Of a stretch of 64,000 nt of DNA, positions 23,928 through 32,343 are shown in pieces. The stretch spans positions 1,426,001-1,490,000 of the forward strand of contig NZ_UFXX01000001.1 in the NCBI RefSeq assembly GCF_900447535.1, read 5' to 3'. Source of the DNA: Dermacoccus nishinomiyaensis. Lineage in GTDB: Bacteria > Actinomycetota > Actinomycetes > Actinomycetales > Dermatophilaceae. The notes under the pieces are model-generated. The model was given only the letters and a program-made list of their open reading frames with translations, searched no databases and was not told the origin of the DNA. The position numbers and the translations under genes are program-made. Each line of letters starts with the position of its first letter. Position 1 is the first letter of the stretch.

Positions 23928-25409
23928 TCAGCGCCCGACGTAGGCCTCGACGCGCGCCGCGGCGAGCTTGCCGCTGACGAGCACCATCGGCACGCCGACA
24001 CCCGGCACGGTGCCGGAACCGGCGAAGAATACGCCGGGGCGGCGGCGTTCGACGTTCGGCGGGCGGAACGGGCCGGTCTGCAGGAACGTGTGGCTGAGCG
24101 CGAACGGCGTTCCCGCGGCCATACCCTGCGCCTGCCAGTCGGTGGGATCGACGAACTCGTCGGTGACGATCGTCGTCGGGTAGCCGGCGTCATCGAGGAA
24201 AGCGAGCAGTTCCTCCTTCATGCGCGGCCGCTCGGCCGCCCAGTCGACACGCCCGACGTCGAGGTTGGGTGCGGGCTCGAGGACGTACAACGTCGAACAA
24301 CCCTCCGGCGCGGCGGTGGCGTCGTCACGAGACGGAATGGTGACGAGCCGCGACGGGTCCTGCATCCGCGTGCCGCGCACGAGCAGATCGTCGAACGACT
24401 CCTCCCACGCCGTGCCGAAGTGGATGTTGTGGTGCGCGGCGTCGCTCGGCACACCCTCGACCCCGAGGTGCCAGACGACCGCGGACGGCGAGTACGTCGC
24501 ACGCTTCAGGACGGCCGGCGGTTCGAGGTCGTCGAGCAGCGTGCGGTAGGCGATGGGCAGGTCGGTCGTGCAGACGATCGCGTCACACGGCAGCCGCTCG
24601 TCACCACTCGGGCCGGACATCTCGACCCCGGCGACGGCGCCGTCAGCGCGGGTGAGGATGCGCGTCACCGTCGTGTCGTAGCGCTGTTCGACGCCTGCGC
24701 GCCCGAGCGCACGCGCCATCGCCTCGGGCACCTCGCGCATGCCGCCGGCCGGGAACCAGACACCCTCGATCGAGTCCATGTACGTGATGACGGCGTACAG
24801 CGCGAGCGCCTTCTCCGGCGCGAGACCTGCATACATCGCCTGGAACGAGAAGATGCGGTGCAGGCGTTCGTCGTCGAAGCGCTCGCGGATGACGGGCCCG
24901 AGGTGACGGAACCCGCCGAGCCTCACGAGCCGCGCGGCTGCAGCCGGGTTGCGTAGCAGGTCGAGGGGTGAGTCGAAGTTCGCGTCGATGAAGTGCGGCA
25001 TCTCGACCTCGTAGAGCCGCCGCAGCCACGCGACGAAGTCGTCGAACGCCGCTGCGTCCTTCGCGCCGCACTCGCGCGCGATCTCCTCGCGCATCGCCTC
25101 GTGGCCGTGGCGGACGAAGATCGTCGAACCGTCCGCGTAGCAGGCGCGGTAGGCGGGGTCGAGCAGCGTCAGGTCGAGCACATCGTGTACGCCCACGCCG
25201 ATCTGCGCGAGGGCTTCGTCGACGAGGTCGATCATCGTCAGGACGGTCGGGCCGGTGTCGAACGTGAACCCGTCCCGCTCGAGGCGGATGCCACGCCCAC
25301 CCGCCTGCGCCTGCTTCTCGACGATGACGACGTCGTGCCCGGCGCCGCGCAGATGACAGGCTGCGGCCAGGCCGGCGAGGCCGGCTCCGATGACGACGAC
25401 GCGACTCAT
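23928..25409 (-). CDS. crtI: Phytoene desaturase
   Basis: The 493-residue FAD enzyme desaturates phytoene, normally to lycopene, at the membrane. It has the N-terminal fold VVVIGAGLAGLAAACHL, GGRGIRLERDGFTFDTGPTV and the C-terminal CrtI signature PGVFFAGSGTVPGVGVPMVL. Length fits the family. It is the last gene of the carotenoid operon and its ATG overlaps the idi stop (ATGA). It meets the convergent lipid-kinase gene with only 20 bases between. Confidence 0.95.
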   Translation of the reverse strand: MSRVVVIGAGLAGLAAACHLRGAGHDVVIVEKQAQAGGRGIRLERDGFTFDTGPTVLTMIDLVDEALAQIGVGVHDVLDLTLLDPAYRACYADGSTIFVRHGHEAMREEIARECGAKDAAAFDDFVAWLRRLYEVEMPHFIDANFDSPLDLLRNPAAAARLVRLGGFRHLGPVIRERFDDERLHRIFSFQAMYAGLAPEKALALYAVITYMDSIEGVWFPAGGMREVPEAMARALGRAGVEQRYDTTVTRILTRADGAVAGVEMSGPSGDERLPCDAIVCTTDLPIAYRTLLDDLEPPAVLKRATYSPSAVVWHLGVEGVPSDAAHHNIHFGTAWEESFDDLLVRGTRMQDPSRLVTIPSRDDATAAPEGCSTLYVLEPAPNLDVGRVDWAAERPRMKEELLAFLDDAGYPTTIVTDEFVDPTDWQAQGMAAGTPFALSHTFLQTGPFRPPNVERRRPGVFFAGSGTVPGVGVPMVLVSGKLAAARVEAYVGR

Positions 25410-26188
25410 GCGAGATCCTTCTCATCGAGGGGTTCGTGTTCTTCGTGCTGCGTGTGCTCGTGCGCGGTCTCATCGTGCGGGAGCGCGAGCGGCGAGAGGC
25501 CGTTCTCCCCCAGCTGCTCGGCGAGCAGCACGATCTGCTCGGCTGCCCACGGGCTGAGCAGCGCCGGAGTGCGACGCGCGAGGTGGACCGCGTCGGGCCA
25601 GGCGACCCAGGCCCACTCGCATACCTCGTCGGGGTGCGGTTCGAGCTGCGCCGGGTCGATGCGCCCCACCAGCACCGGGCAGATCTCGTGCTCGACGATG
25701 CCGGACGCGTCGACCGCACGGTAACGGTAGCTCGGCAGGACGACGCGCAACTGCGTCACATCCAGCCCGAGCTCTTCACGCACGCGCCGGCTCACCGCGT
25801 CCTGCGTGGGTTCGTCGGGGCGCGGATGCCCGCAACAGGTGTTCGTCCACACACCCGGCCACGCGACCTTCGTCAGCGCGCGACGGGTGAGCAGCAGGCG
25901 ACCCGCGTCGTCGAGCAGGTAGCTCGAGAAGGCGCGATGCAGCGGCGTGTCACGGGTGTGCACCTCGGCGCGCGGGCACGTGCCGATCGCGGCGCCGTCA
26001 TCGTCGAGCAGGACGACGACGTCGTCGGTCGCGGCCGGCACACCCCTAGTAGGAGCGGCGGGCGCGGCACCGAACGTCGCTTCCGCTGGCTTGCCGGGCG
26101 CGTCGATCATCGGCGTCTCGCGCATCGGGGGTGCTTCTTTCGAGTCGTCGGCGTGAGGTGCTGGATGATCCTGACGACGTTCACGCAT
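25406..26188 (-). CDS. idi: Isopentenyl-diphosphate isomerase, type 1
   Basis: The 260-residue Nudix-fold enzyme converts isopentenyl to dimethylallyl diphosphate, feeding the prenyl synthase. Diagnostic segments are TNTCCGHP (active-site Cys), RRVREELGLD (Nudix) and CEWAWVAW with catalytic Glu. The start at 26188 overlaps the crtE stop by eight bases; an internal ATG at 26125 with AAAGAAG upstream is a serious alternative and would remove a 21-residue extension. A charged His/Glu-rich tail (HEHTQHEEHE) is an oddity. Confidence 0.93.
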   Translation of the reverse strand: MRERRQDHPAPHADDSKEAPPMRETPMIDAPGKPAEATFGAAPAAPTRGVPAATDDVVVLLDDDGAAIGTCPRAEVHTRDTPLHRAFSSYLLDDAGRLLLTRRALTKVAWPGVWTNTCCGHPRPDEPTQDAVSRRVREELGLDVTQLRVVLPSYRYRAVDASGIVEHEICPVLVGRIDPAQLEPHPDEVCEWAWVAWPDAVHLARRTPALLSPWAAEQIVLLAEQLGENGLSPLALPHDETAHEHTQHEEHEPLDEKDLA

Positions 26189-27389
26189 CGCGCACCGCCA
26201 GTTCGTCGGCGAAACGCGTGAGTTCGTCACGCACCGCGCCCTGCGGCAGCGCCGCGAGAGCATCGAGGGCATCAGCGTGGCGATCGGCGATGCGGGCGAC
26301 GGCCTGCGCGCGCACGCCCGCCGCGTCGAGGCGCTGCAACCAGGCGTGTGTCTCGGCCTCGTCGAGTGGTTCGCGACCCGGCGCCAGGCGTCGCGTCAGC
26401 TCGCCGTCGAGGGCCGAGTCGGCGAGGCCGAGGACGGTCGTCGGCTTGCGTTCGCGCAGATCCTCGCCCGCCGGTTTGCCCGTGACGGCGGGTTCGCCCC
26501 ACAGGCCGATGATGTCGTCGGCGAGCGCGAACGCCTCACCGAGCGCGGCGCCGAATTGGCTCAGCCACGCCGGTGGCGCGCTCTCGCCGGCGAGCAACGC
26601 GCCGATCTCGAGGGGGCGCTGCACCGTGTACGCGCCCGACTTTGCGTGCGCGACGCGGCGTGTGCTCACCTCGTCGAGGCGTGCCTCGGCGGCGAAGACG
26701 AGGTCGAGCCGCTGGCCGGTGACGAGCTCGACGACCGCTGCGTCCCACGCGTCGGCCACGTGCTCCGGCAGAGCGCGGACGAGGCGGTTCGCGAGCGCGA
26801 ACGCGAGATCACCGGCGAGAACGGCGACGCTGTCGCCGAGGCGCGCAGCGTCGGGGCCGTCGGGCTGAGCTGCGGCGGCTCTCACCTGGTGGTGCGCGGT
26901 CGGAGTGCCGCGTCGCGTGTCAGAGGCATCCATGACGTCGTCCTGCAGCAACCCGAACAGGTGCAACAACTCGAACGCCGCAGCGACACGAACGACAGCG
27001 TCGGTGGTCGCGGGGTCGTCGTCGGGGTTGGTGCACTCGCGCGCCGCCAGGTACCCGAGGCGGACGAGCCGGGGCCGCACGAGTTTGCCGCCGGCTGCGA
27101 GAAGATCACGCACGAGCGTCTCGAGCGACGATGCCTCGACCAGCGCTGACGAGGGCAGTCCGGCCGTCACCACACCGCCGGCGTCGGCCGCGAAGGCAAG
27201 GCTCTCGGCCAAGCGCGCCTGCACGGCGTCGAGAAAGCTGGCGGCATCGGTGAGACGGCACGCGTCGCTGCGGCGTCCTCCATCTCGACTCTCGGTGTCG
27301 CAGCGTCCCGCGGCGCGCCGCTCGAGCCCGAGTCCTTCGCGCCCGAAACGTCCGGCGTCGAGGGCGATGTCGTCCTGCCGTCCGCTCAT
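26181..27389 (-). CDS. crtE: Geranylgeranyl diphosphate synthase (polyprenyl synthetase)
   Basis: The 402-residue trans-prenyltransferase makes the C20 precursor for phytoene. It contains GGKLVRPRLVRLGYLAA, the first Asp-rich motif LLQDDVMDASDTRRG, and the second motif region ALADDIIGLWGEPAVTGKP with EDLRERK. The second motif is DDxxG rather than DDxxD, as in many actinobacterial homologues. The roughly 60-residue N-terminal extension is low-complexity. ATG 27389 overlaps the crtU stop (ATGA). Confidence 0.93.
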   Translation of the reverse strand: MSGRQDDIALDAGRFGREGLGLERRAAGRCDTESRDGGRRSDACRLTDAASFLDAVQARLAESLAFAADAGGVVTAGLPSSALVEASSLETLVRDLLAAGGKLVRPRLVRLGYLAARECTNPDDDPATTDAVVRVAAAFELLHLFGLLQDDVMDASDTRRGTPTAHHQVRAAAAQPDGPDAARLGDSVAVLAGDLAFALANRLVRALPEHVADAWDAAVVELVTGQRLDLVFAAEARLDEVSTRRVAHAKSGAYTVQRPLEIGALLAGESAPPAWLSQFGAALGEAFALADDIIGLWGEPAVTGKPAGEDLRERKPTTVLGLADSALDGELTRRLAPGREPLDEAETHAWLQRLDAAGVRAQAVARIADRHADALDALAALPQGAVRDELTRFADELAVRDA

Positions 27390-29134
27390 CGGCCACGCCC
27401 TGACGAATCGCGACCTACCGTCGCGAGGCCACGCTCGCGCAGGCGCAGCGCCGCACGGGCGGCGCGCAGCGACCGCGGGAACCGCGCCCGCGTCGGCACG
27501 CTCCACAGCTCGTGCCCGGGCAACCCCCAGTGGCGCAGCAACGCGTTCGCGGCCTGGAAACCGGTCGTCGCCGCCCGCTCCATGAGCGCGACGGGCAGCT
27601 CGCAGCGCACGCCGTCACCGGCGAGGACGAGCTTCGGCTGCGGCGTGACGACGCCCGGGCGCGCGGCCCACTCGTCCGTACCGGCGAGGGGGCAGTCGGC
27701 CTCGACGAGCACCTCCTCGTGCACCGGCTCGCACCCGGTGAGCTCAGGGTGCAGGCGCTCGAGCTGATGTCGTAGGTCGGCGAGCACTTCGTCATCGGTG
27801 ACGTCGTCGGGCACCGCGTAAGCATGCAGTTCGACGACGCTGCCGCCGCACCGCTCGGCCCACTGCGCGGCGCCGTCCTCGAGGTCGTGGACGAGCGAGA
27901 CGTTGTCGAGATGGCCGTACGCGGCCGTGCCGACGAACGGCGCGCTGCCCGCCGCGACGGGGCGGTCGAACCACAGTCGCTGCACGATGAAACGAGGCGC
28001 CATCTCCCCGGTCAGCACGGACGCACGCCAGGCCTCGTCGCCGAGGTCGGTGCCGTCGACGAGACGCTGCAGCACGTCACGGCTCGTGGCGATGACGACG
28101 GCGTCGGCGCGGAGCGAGCCATGGGCATCGTCACGGTCGATGGCGAAGTCAAGGCGGCCGCGACTCGCCTCGTCGATACCCGCCGCACCCGCAGCAGCCG
28201 CGCCGGCGCTGACACGGAAACCCTCGCCGTCGCGCTCGATCGACTCGACGCGACAACCCGTCACGACGTGCGCGCCGAGGTCTTCGAGGTAGGAGCGCAG
28301 CGGTCGCCACATCGTCGTGTCGAAGTCGTCGCGGCTGACGTCGAACAGCAGCCCCTCGCCGGAACCGAGGAAGTACATGTGAAACATGGCGACGAGTTCG
28401 CCGGAGGAGAAGTCGCGCGGGTCGGCGAAGAAGCTGCGTGCGAACACCTCGAGCGCGAGCGAGCGCATGCGCTCGGGGAATCGCAGCGCGTCGAGGGCGT
28501 CGGCGGCGCTCACCCCGTCGTAGCGCGAATACGTGGCGGGGAAGTCGACGTCGAGCAGGTCGAGGGCGCGGTCGGCGTCGACGCGCGACAGGTCGCGCAG
28601 ACCGAACGAGGGGCTGCGGGCGACGAACGACAGGAAGTTGAGCGGCGGCCTCGTCGCGATCTGCGTGAACGAATCCTGCGTACCGTCCGCGTGACGCAGC
28701 GGGTAGTCCGCGACGGGCCGCAGACATTCGAGGCCCGGGTCGACGCGGCGCAGCAGCGCGCGCAGGTTGTAGTACTGGCGGAAGAACGCGTGAAACCCGC
28801 GGCTCATCGTCGCTCGATCGTCCGGGGCGCCCGACGCGTCAGCGCCCGGGGTCGGCACGTCGACGGGCCAGCTGCGCACTCGGCCACCGAGGCTGCTTTC
28901 TGCCTCGATGAGCGTGACGCGCACGCCGCGCTCGGCCAGCCCGACGGCGGCGCTGATGCCGGCAATCCCACCACCCACGACGACGACGTGGGGGGCCGCG
29001 GCGTCCGCCACCCTCGACGCAGCAGGGCCACCCCGACCGTCAGGCTCATGCCGTTCGGCCGCCGCATCACGTCCGGGGCGCCACGGCGGCACCCGTCGCA
29101 GCCCCGCCGTGAAGGCCTCGATCGTCGCGCTCAT
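27386..29134 (-). CDS. crtU: Isorenieratene synthase-type carotene desaturase/methyltransferase
   Basis: The 582-residue FAD-dependent enzyme is predicted to turn beta-ionone rings into aromatic rings with methyl migration, giving isorenieratene. An N-terminal dinucleotide fold VVVVGGGIAGISAAVGL is followed by SRGFHAFFRQYYNLRALLRR, EVFARSFFADPRDFSSGELV and MFHMYFLGSGEGLLFDV. I recognise these as CrtU segments of Streptomyces/Brevibacterium type. An about 45-residue extension precedes the FAD fold. ATG 29134 has AAAGGAG eight bases upstream and overlaps crtYd. The alternative is another carotenoid-related amine-oxidase-fold enzyme. Confidence 0.85.
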   Translation of the reverse strand: MSATIEAFTAGLRRVPPWRPGRDAAAERHEPDGRGGPAASRVADAAAPHVVVVGGGIAGISAAVGLAERGVRVTLIEAESSLGGRVRSWPVDVPTPGADASGAPDDRATMSRGFHAFFRQYYNLRALLRRVDPGLECLRPVADYPLRHADGTQDSFTQIATRPPLNFLSFVARSPSFGLRDLSRVDADRALDLLDVDFPATYSRYDGVSAADALDALRFPERMRSLALEVFARSFFADPRDFSSGELVAMFHMYFLGSGEGLLFDVSRDDFDTTMWRPLRSYLEDLGAHVVTGCRVESIERDGEGFRVSAGAAAAGAAGIDEASRGRLDFAIDRDDAHGSLRADAVVIATSRDVLQRLVDGTDLGDEAWRASVLTGEMAPRFIVQRLWFDRPVAAGSAPFVGTAAYGHLDNVSLVHDLEDGAAQWAERCGGSVVELHAYAVPDDVTDDEVLADLRHQLERLHPELTGCEPVHEEVLVEADCPLAGTDEWAARPGVVTPQPKLVLAGDGVRCELPVALMERAATTGFQAANALLRHWGLPGHELWSVPTRARFPRSLRAARAALRLRERGLATVGRDSSGRGR

Positions 29135-29448
29135 CGTGCGTTCTCCTTTCGGCGGCGGCCGTGGTGTTCCCACAGCAGGATCGTCAGCGTCACCATCGAG
29201 AAGCCGAACCCGAAGTCCTCGATCGGGATGTCCCACGGAAAGCGGATGCCGAGGAACTGATCGCGCCCGTAGAGGACGATCGGGTCGCTCAGCTTCGTCA
29301 GCCAGCCGTCGACGAGGATCTGGAACGCGAACACGATGACCATCGAGCACCAGTAGCGCGCCGAGGTGAAGATGCCGGTGCGCCAACGCCCTTCGAGAGC
29401 GACGACGCCGATCATCGACGCGACGGTCAGCACGGTGTACTCGGGCAC
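29131..29448 (-). CDS. crtYd: Lycopene cyclase subunit d
   Basis: The 105-residue protein with three hydrophobic segments is the second subunit of the actinobacterial heterodimeric lycopene cyclase. It contains RFPWDIPIEDFGFGFSMV, the equivalent of the conserved Pro-x-Glu-Glu/Asp motif. GTG 29448 follows GGGAGGTG directly; longer frames do not carry homology. It is separated from crtYc by one base and overlaps crtU by four, so the three are translationally coupled. With CrtYc it should convert lycopene to beta-carotene. Confidence 0.9.
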   Translation of the reverse strand: MPEYTVLTVASMIGVVALEGRWRTGIFTSARYWCSMVIVFAFQILVDGWLTKLSDPIVLYGRDQFLGIRFPWDIPIEDFGFGFSMVTLTILLWEHHGRRRKENAR

Positions 29449-29449
29449 G

Positions 29450-29920
29450 TCACACCTCCCTCGACGGGCGATGATCGCCTCGCGCGGACGAGCCATCAGC
29501 CGCCACATGGCGTCCCTCGCCCGCCCGACCGTGCGGATCGACCCGGGCGAGAGCACTTCTCGCGCTCCCGCTCGAGCGCCACGCGGCGAGCAGGCGCAGG
29601 CAGAACCCGACGGCTCCGTACGTCAGCAGCCCGCAGATCGGGATGACGACGAAGAACACGAGCTCCTCGATCGGCATCGGGGTGAGCGGCACATCCCAAC
29701 CCGACGTGAAGCGCGGCGAGTACGACCAGTGATCGCGCACGATCCCGACGATGTCCCACACACTGAACAGCACGACGACGGGCAGCAGCGCCGCGAGCAA
29801 CCGTCGCGGGCGTGAGTACACGCGGGCGCGCAGGACGAGTTCGAGCGGCAGCGTGATGAGCAGGCATCCACCCATGAGCAGCAGGTACTGATAGGGATCC
29901 CAGGACGCGGGCAGGCTCAT
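29450..29920 (-). CDS. crtYc: Lycopene cyclase subunit c
   Basis: The 156-residue membrane protein starts MSLPASWDPYQYLLLMGGCL and has three or four hydrophobic segments. LTPMPIEELVFFVVIP contains the PxEE motif of the bacterial/fungal lycopene-cyclase domain. It acts with CrtYd to close the ends of lycopene. Length is somewhat longer than usual (100-125) because of an Arg/Gly-rich tail. ATG 29920 is preceded by GGGGTGGG. It follows the Rieske gene by 31 bases. Confidence 0.9.
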   Translation of the reverse strand: MSLPASWDPYQYLLLMGGCLLITLPLELVLRARVYSRPRRLLAALLPVVVLFSVWDIVGIVRDHWSYSPRFTSGWDVPLTPMPIEELVFFVVIPICGLLTYGAVGFCLRLLAAWRSSGSARSALARVDPHGRAGEGRHVAADGSSARGDHRPSREV

Positions 29921-29951
29921 GTCGCCCACCCCACCACGACGTCGGCCGCCG

Positions 29952-30977
29952 TCACGACTGCCCGTCCCTCGCGAAACCCGAACGCAGTTCGTAGCGACGC
30001 TCCGCGTACTCGAGGTCGTCGACCCACAACTGGCCCTGCGTGCGCAGCACGAGCGGGCGGATGAGCGGCGCGAATGCCCGCGCCGCACGGAAACCGGGGC
30101 GCTCGGAGTGCGCGATCGTCGCCTCGTGAATGACGCTGCGAGCCGGCTGCTCGGCGCTCGCCGGCTGCACGCACGTCGCGTGGGTCTCGACGGTGCTGCC
30201 GACGCCCTCGCCGTCGATGATCGTCATCGTGATCGTGCGGCTGTCGGCGCACGTGAACGCCGCGCGCACCGGAACGCCGTAGGTGTGGTTGAGGCGGAAC
30301 GTCACGTCGGTGACGAGGCAGTCGTCATCGCTCGCGTCCTCGTCGACGACGAGGTGGCTGAACGCGTATGGGTGGAACCAGGCCCCGTGCCACGGGTCGA
30401 GGCGATTCGCGATGACGTCGGACGTCTCGCAGCGCGCTTCACGCGTGTAGACCGCGACGAGCGCCTCGTCGAGTGGAGCGCGCGGGGGCAGCACCGGCGC
30501 ATCGCTCGGCGTCTCGCCGTCGCTGGGCAACCGCACCCAGAACAGGACGCCGTCGTCGTGCGCGGGGTAGGTGAGCCATTCGCCCGGCCACTCGCTCGGC
30601 AGCCGCAGCCCGTGCCAGCGGCACAGCACGTCGCCGTCATCGGTGTGGCAGTTCTCCAGCAGCGCACCCATGTGCGGGCACGCGCCCGGCCCCGCGAGCG
30701 CCGAGCCGTCGGTGCCGCGCCACAACGCGATCTCGCGTCCGAGGATCGTGCGCACCGTCGAACGCCCCGCGACGACGTCCGTGCTCGCCGCCGCGACGTG
30801 CCAGCCACCCGCGTCCTGGGCGAGGGCGCGCGCCAGCATCCGCTCGATGCGGGGCACCGCGGCCTGACGCCACGTCGAGCGAATCTGCTCCTCCGGCGGC
30901 TGCGGGACGCGTCGGATCGGGTTGCGCCGCGCGATCTCGGCACGCAGTTCGGCGCGGTTGCGGGGCGGGCGTCTCAT
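29952..30977 (-). CDS. Rieske [2Fe-2S] protein of carotenoid cluster (DUF5914-like)
   Basis: The 341-residue protein has a Rieske centre at about residues 99-125: CPHMG (Cys-x-His) and, 16-18 residues on, CRWHGL (Cys-x2-His). The C-terminal half resembles the catalytic part of ring-hydroxylating oxygenases, with LDPWHGAWFHPYAFSHLVVD offering possible iron ligands. It lies between crtB and crtYc in the carotenoid operon. I infer it oxygenates the carotenoid, for instance hydroxylating the ring; this has no direct proof. ATG 30977 has AAGGAG seven bases upstream. Confidence 0.78.
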   Translation of the reverse strand: MRRPPRNRAELRAEIARRNPIRRVPQPPEEQIRSTWRQAAVPRIERMLARALAQDAGGWHVAAASTDVVAGRSTVRTILGREIALWRGTDGSALAGPGACPHMGALLENCHTDDGDVLCRWHGLRLPSEWPGEWLTYPAHDDGVLFWVRLPSDGETPSDAPVLPPRAPLDEALVAVYTREARCETSDVIANRLDPWHGAWFHPYAFSHLVVDEDASDDDCLVTDVTFRLNHTYGVPVRAAFTCADSRTITMTIIDGEGVGSTVETHATCVQPASAEQPARSVIHEATIAHSERPGFRAARAFAPLIRPLVLRTQGQLWVDDLEYAERRYELRSGFARDGQS

Positions 30978-31056
30978 CTGCGGCTCCTTCGGCGAGTTTC
31001 GGTGGGCGAGGGGGTGCGGTGGGTCGAGCCGGTCTCCATCGTCGGGTGCACCTCGC

Positions 31057-32052
31057 TCATGACGCGGATGACGTCACGGCCGGCTCGTTCGCCACGGCCG
31101 ATGACGAGGGCGCGACCGGCGCCGCAGTTCGGGCGCGTCCGGTGACGACGACGGCTCCCGCGATGGCGCTCTTGCGTGCTGCGGAGACGCGGTGGCGCGT
31201 GCTGAACACGTCGTAGTCGGCCGCCTCGATGAGGCACAGGATGCGTGAGTACATCGCGAGCGCCGCGCCGACGCACCGTCGCGACGAGGCAGGCAGGTGC
31301 GGCAGACCGGCTTCGGCGTCGTGGAACAGCGCGCGGTTTCGGGCGATCTGCTCGGCCATGAACGCGCGCCACTGCGGGGTGACGCGGCGCAGCCACGGGT
31401 CGGCGCCGTGCGCGGCGAGTTCGTCGGCGGGCAGGTAGACGCGACCGCGTTCGAGGTCTTCGCCGACATCGCGCAGGAAGTTCGTCAGCTGGAACGCGAG
31501 CCCCAGCGCGCGGGCCGGAGCGAACGCGGCCTCCCGCGAGCGCGGGCGCAGCACAGGCAGCATCATCTCGCCGATGACGGCAGCCGAGCCCTCCATGTAC
31601 TCGTCGCGCAGCTGAGGCCACGACGCCCACGACGTGCGGACGAGATCGAGCTGCATGGCGCCGAAGAAGCGCTCGTAGCAACCGGAATCGAGGTCGAGAC
31701 GCCGGGCGGTGTCGACGATGGCGGCGAACAACGGGTCGTCGCTGCGCCCCGCGGCGAGGTCGGCCTGGAAGCGCTGTTCGAACTGCGCGAGACGCTCCCC
31801 CGGCGGCAACGATGCGTCGAGGCCGTGCCCGGTGGCCTCCTCGGGCTCGTCGACGATGTCGTCGGCCAGGCGGCACAGGGCGTACAGGCCGTAGACGTCG
31901 CGGCGCTGCTGCGGCGGCAGGAACAGCGTCCCCCAGTAGTACGTCGTGCCGTGCATGCGGGTGATGTCGCGCGCCTGGCGGTAGCCATGCGTGAGGAGGG
32001 CCTCGGGGTCTGTCACGAGTGCCTCCACGGGTGGCGGGGTGTGAACGTCCAT
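31057..32052 (-). CDS. crtB: Phytoene synthase
   Basis: The 331-residue squalene/phytoene synthase joins two geranylgeranyl diphosphates into phytoene. It contains TYYWGTLFLPPQQRRDVYGL, the first Asp-rich motif YALCRLADDIVDE, EYMEGSAAVIGEMM, and the second motif region LGLAFQLTNFLRDVGEDLERGRVYLP. It is the first gene of the operon. ATG 32052 lacks a good ribosome site; the in-frame ATG at 32097 is an alternative adding 15 residues. A divergent glycosyltransferase starts at 32344, so 32053-32343 holds both promoters; I found no clear operator there. Confidence 0.95.
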   Translation of the reverse strand: MDVHTPPPVEALVTDPEALLTHGYRQARDITRMHGTTYYWGTLFLPPQQRRDVYGLYALCRLADDIVDEPEEATGHGLDASLPPGERLAQFEQRFQADLAAGRSDDPLFAAIVDTARRLDLDSGCYERFFGAMQLDLVRTSWASWPQLRDEYMEGSAAVIGEMMLPVLRPRSREAAFAPARALGLAFQLTNFLRDVGEDLERGRVYLPADELAAHGADPWLRRVTPQWRAFMAEQIARNRALFHDAEAGLPHLPASSRRCVGAALAMYSRILCLIEAADYDVFSTRHRVSAARKSAIAGAVVVTGRARTAAPVAPSSSAVANEPAVTSSAS

Positions 32053-32343
32053 CGGCCGGTCGCAGGTGAGGGGGACCTGCTCGCGGGTCCGAACCATGAG
32101 CATAGCCGCCGACGCGCCGATGCGAGCGCCCCGGAGGCGTTGGAAAATCACGGAATTCGACCATGGGGGTTGGCGTTCGCGACCGTGCCGCGGCGACTCT
32201 GCGGGCCCGTTCGTGCCGTCGTGGCGGCACTACGATGAGGGCACCCGTCCGGCTATTCGAAGGTGTGCCATGCGATTCCGACGCCCGCGCGAACGCGACG
32301 CGAGCACCGAAACCCCGTGCGTTCACCCGTCGGAGCAAGCTGC

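Noticed and set aside
23109-24956. 615-codon open frame across the lipid kinase and crtI
   Set aside because: Crosses two real genes in other frames; Arg-rich, no homology.
30974-32338. 454-codon open frame overlapping crtB
   Set aside because: Alternative frame of crtB, dominated by Arg/Pro; crtB motifs are in the other frame.
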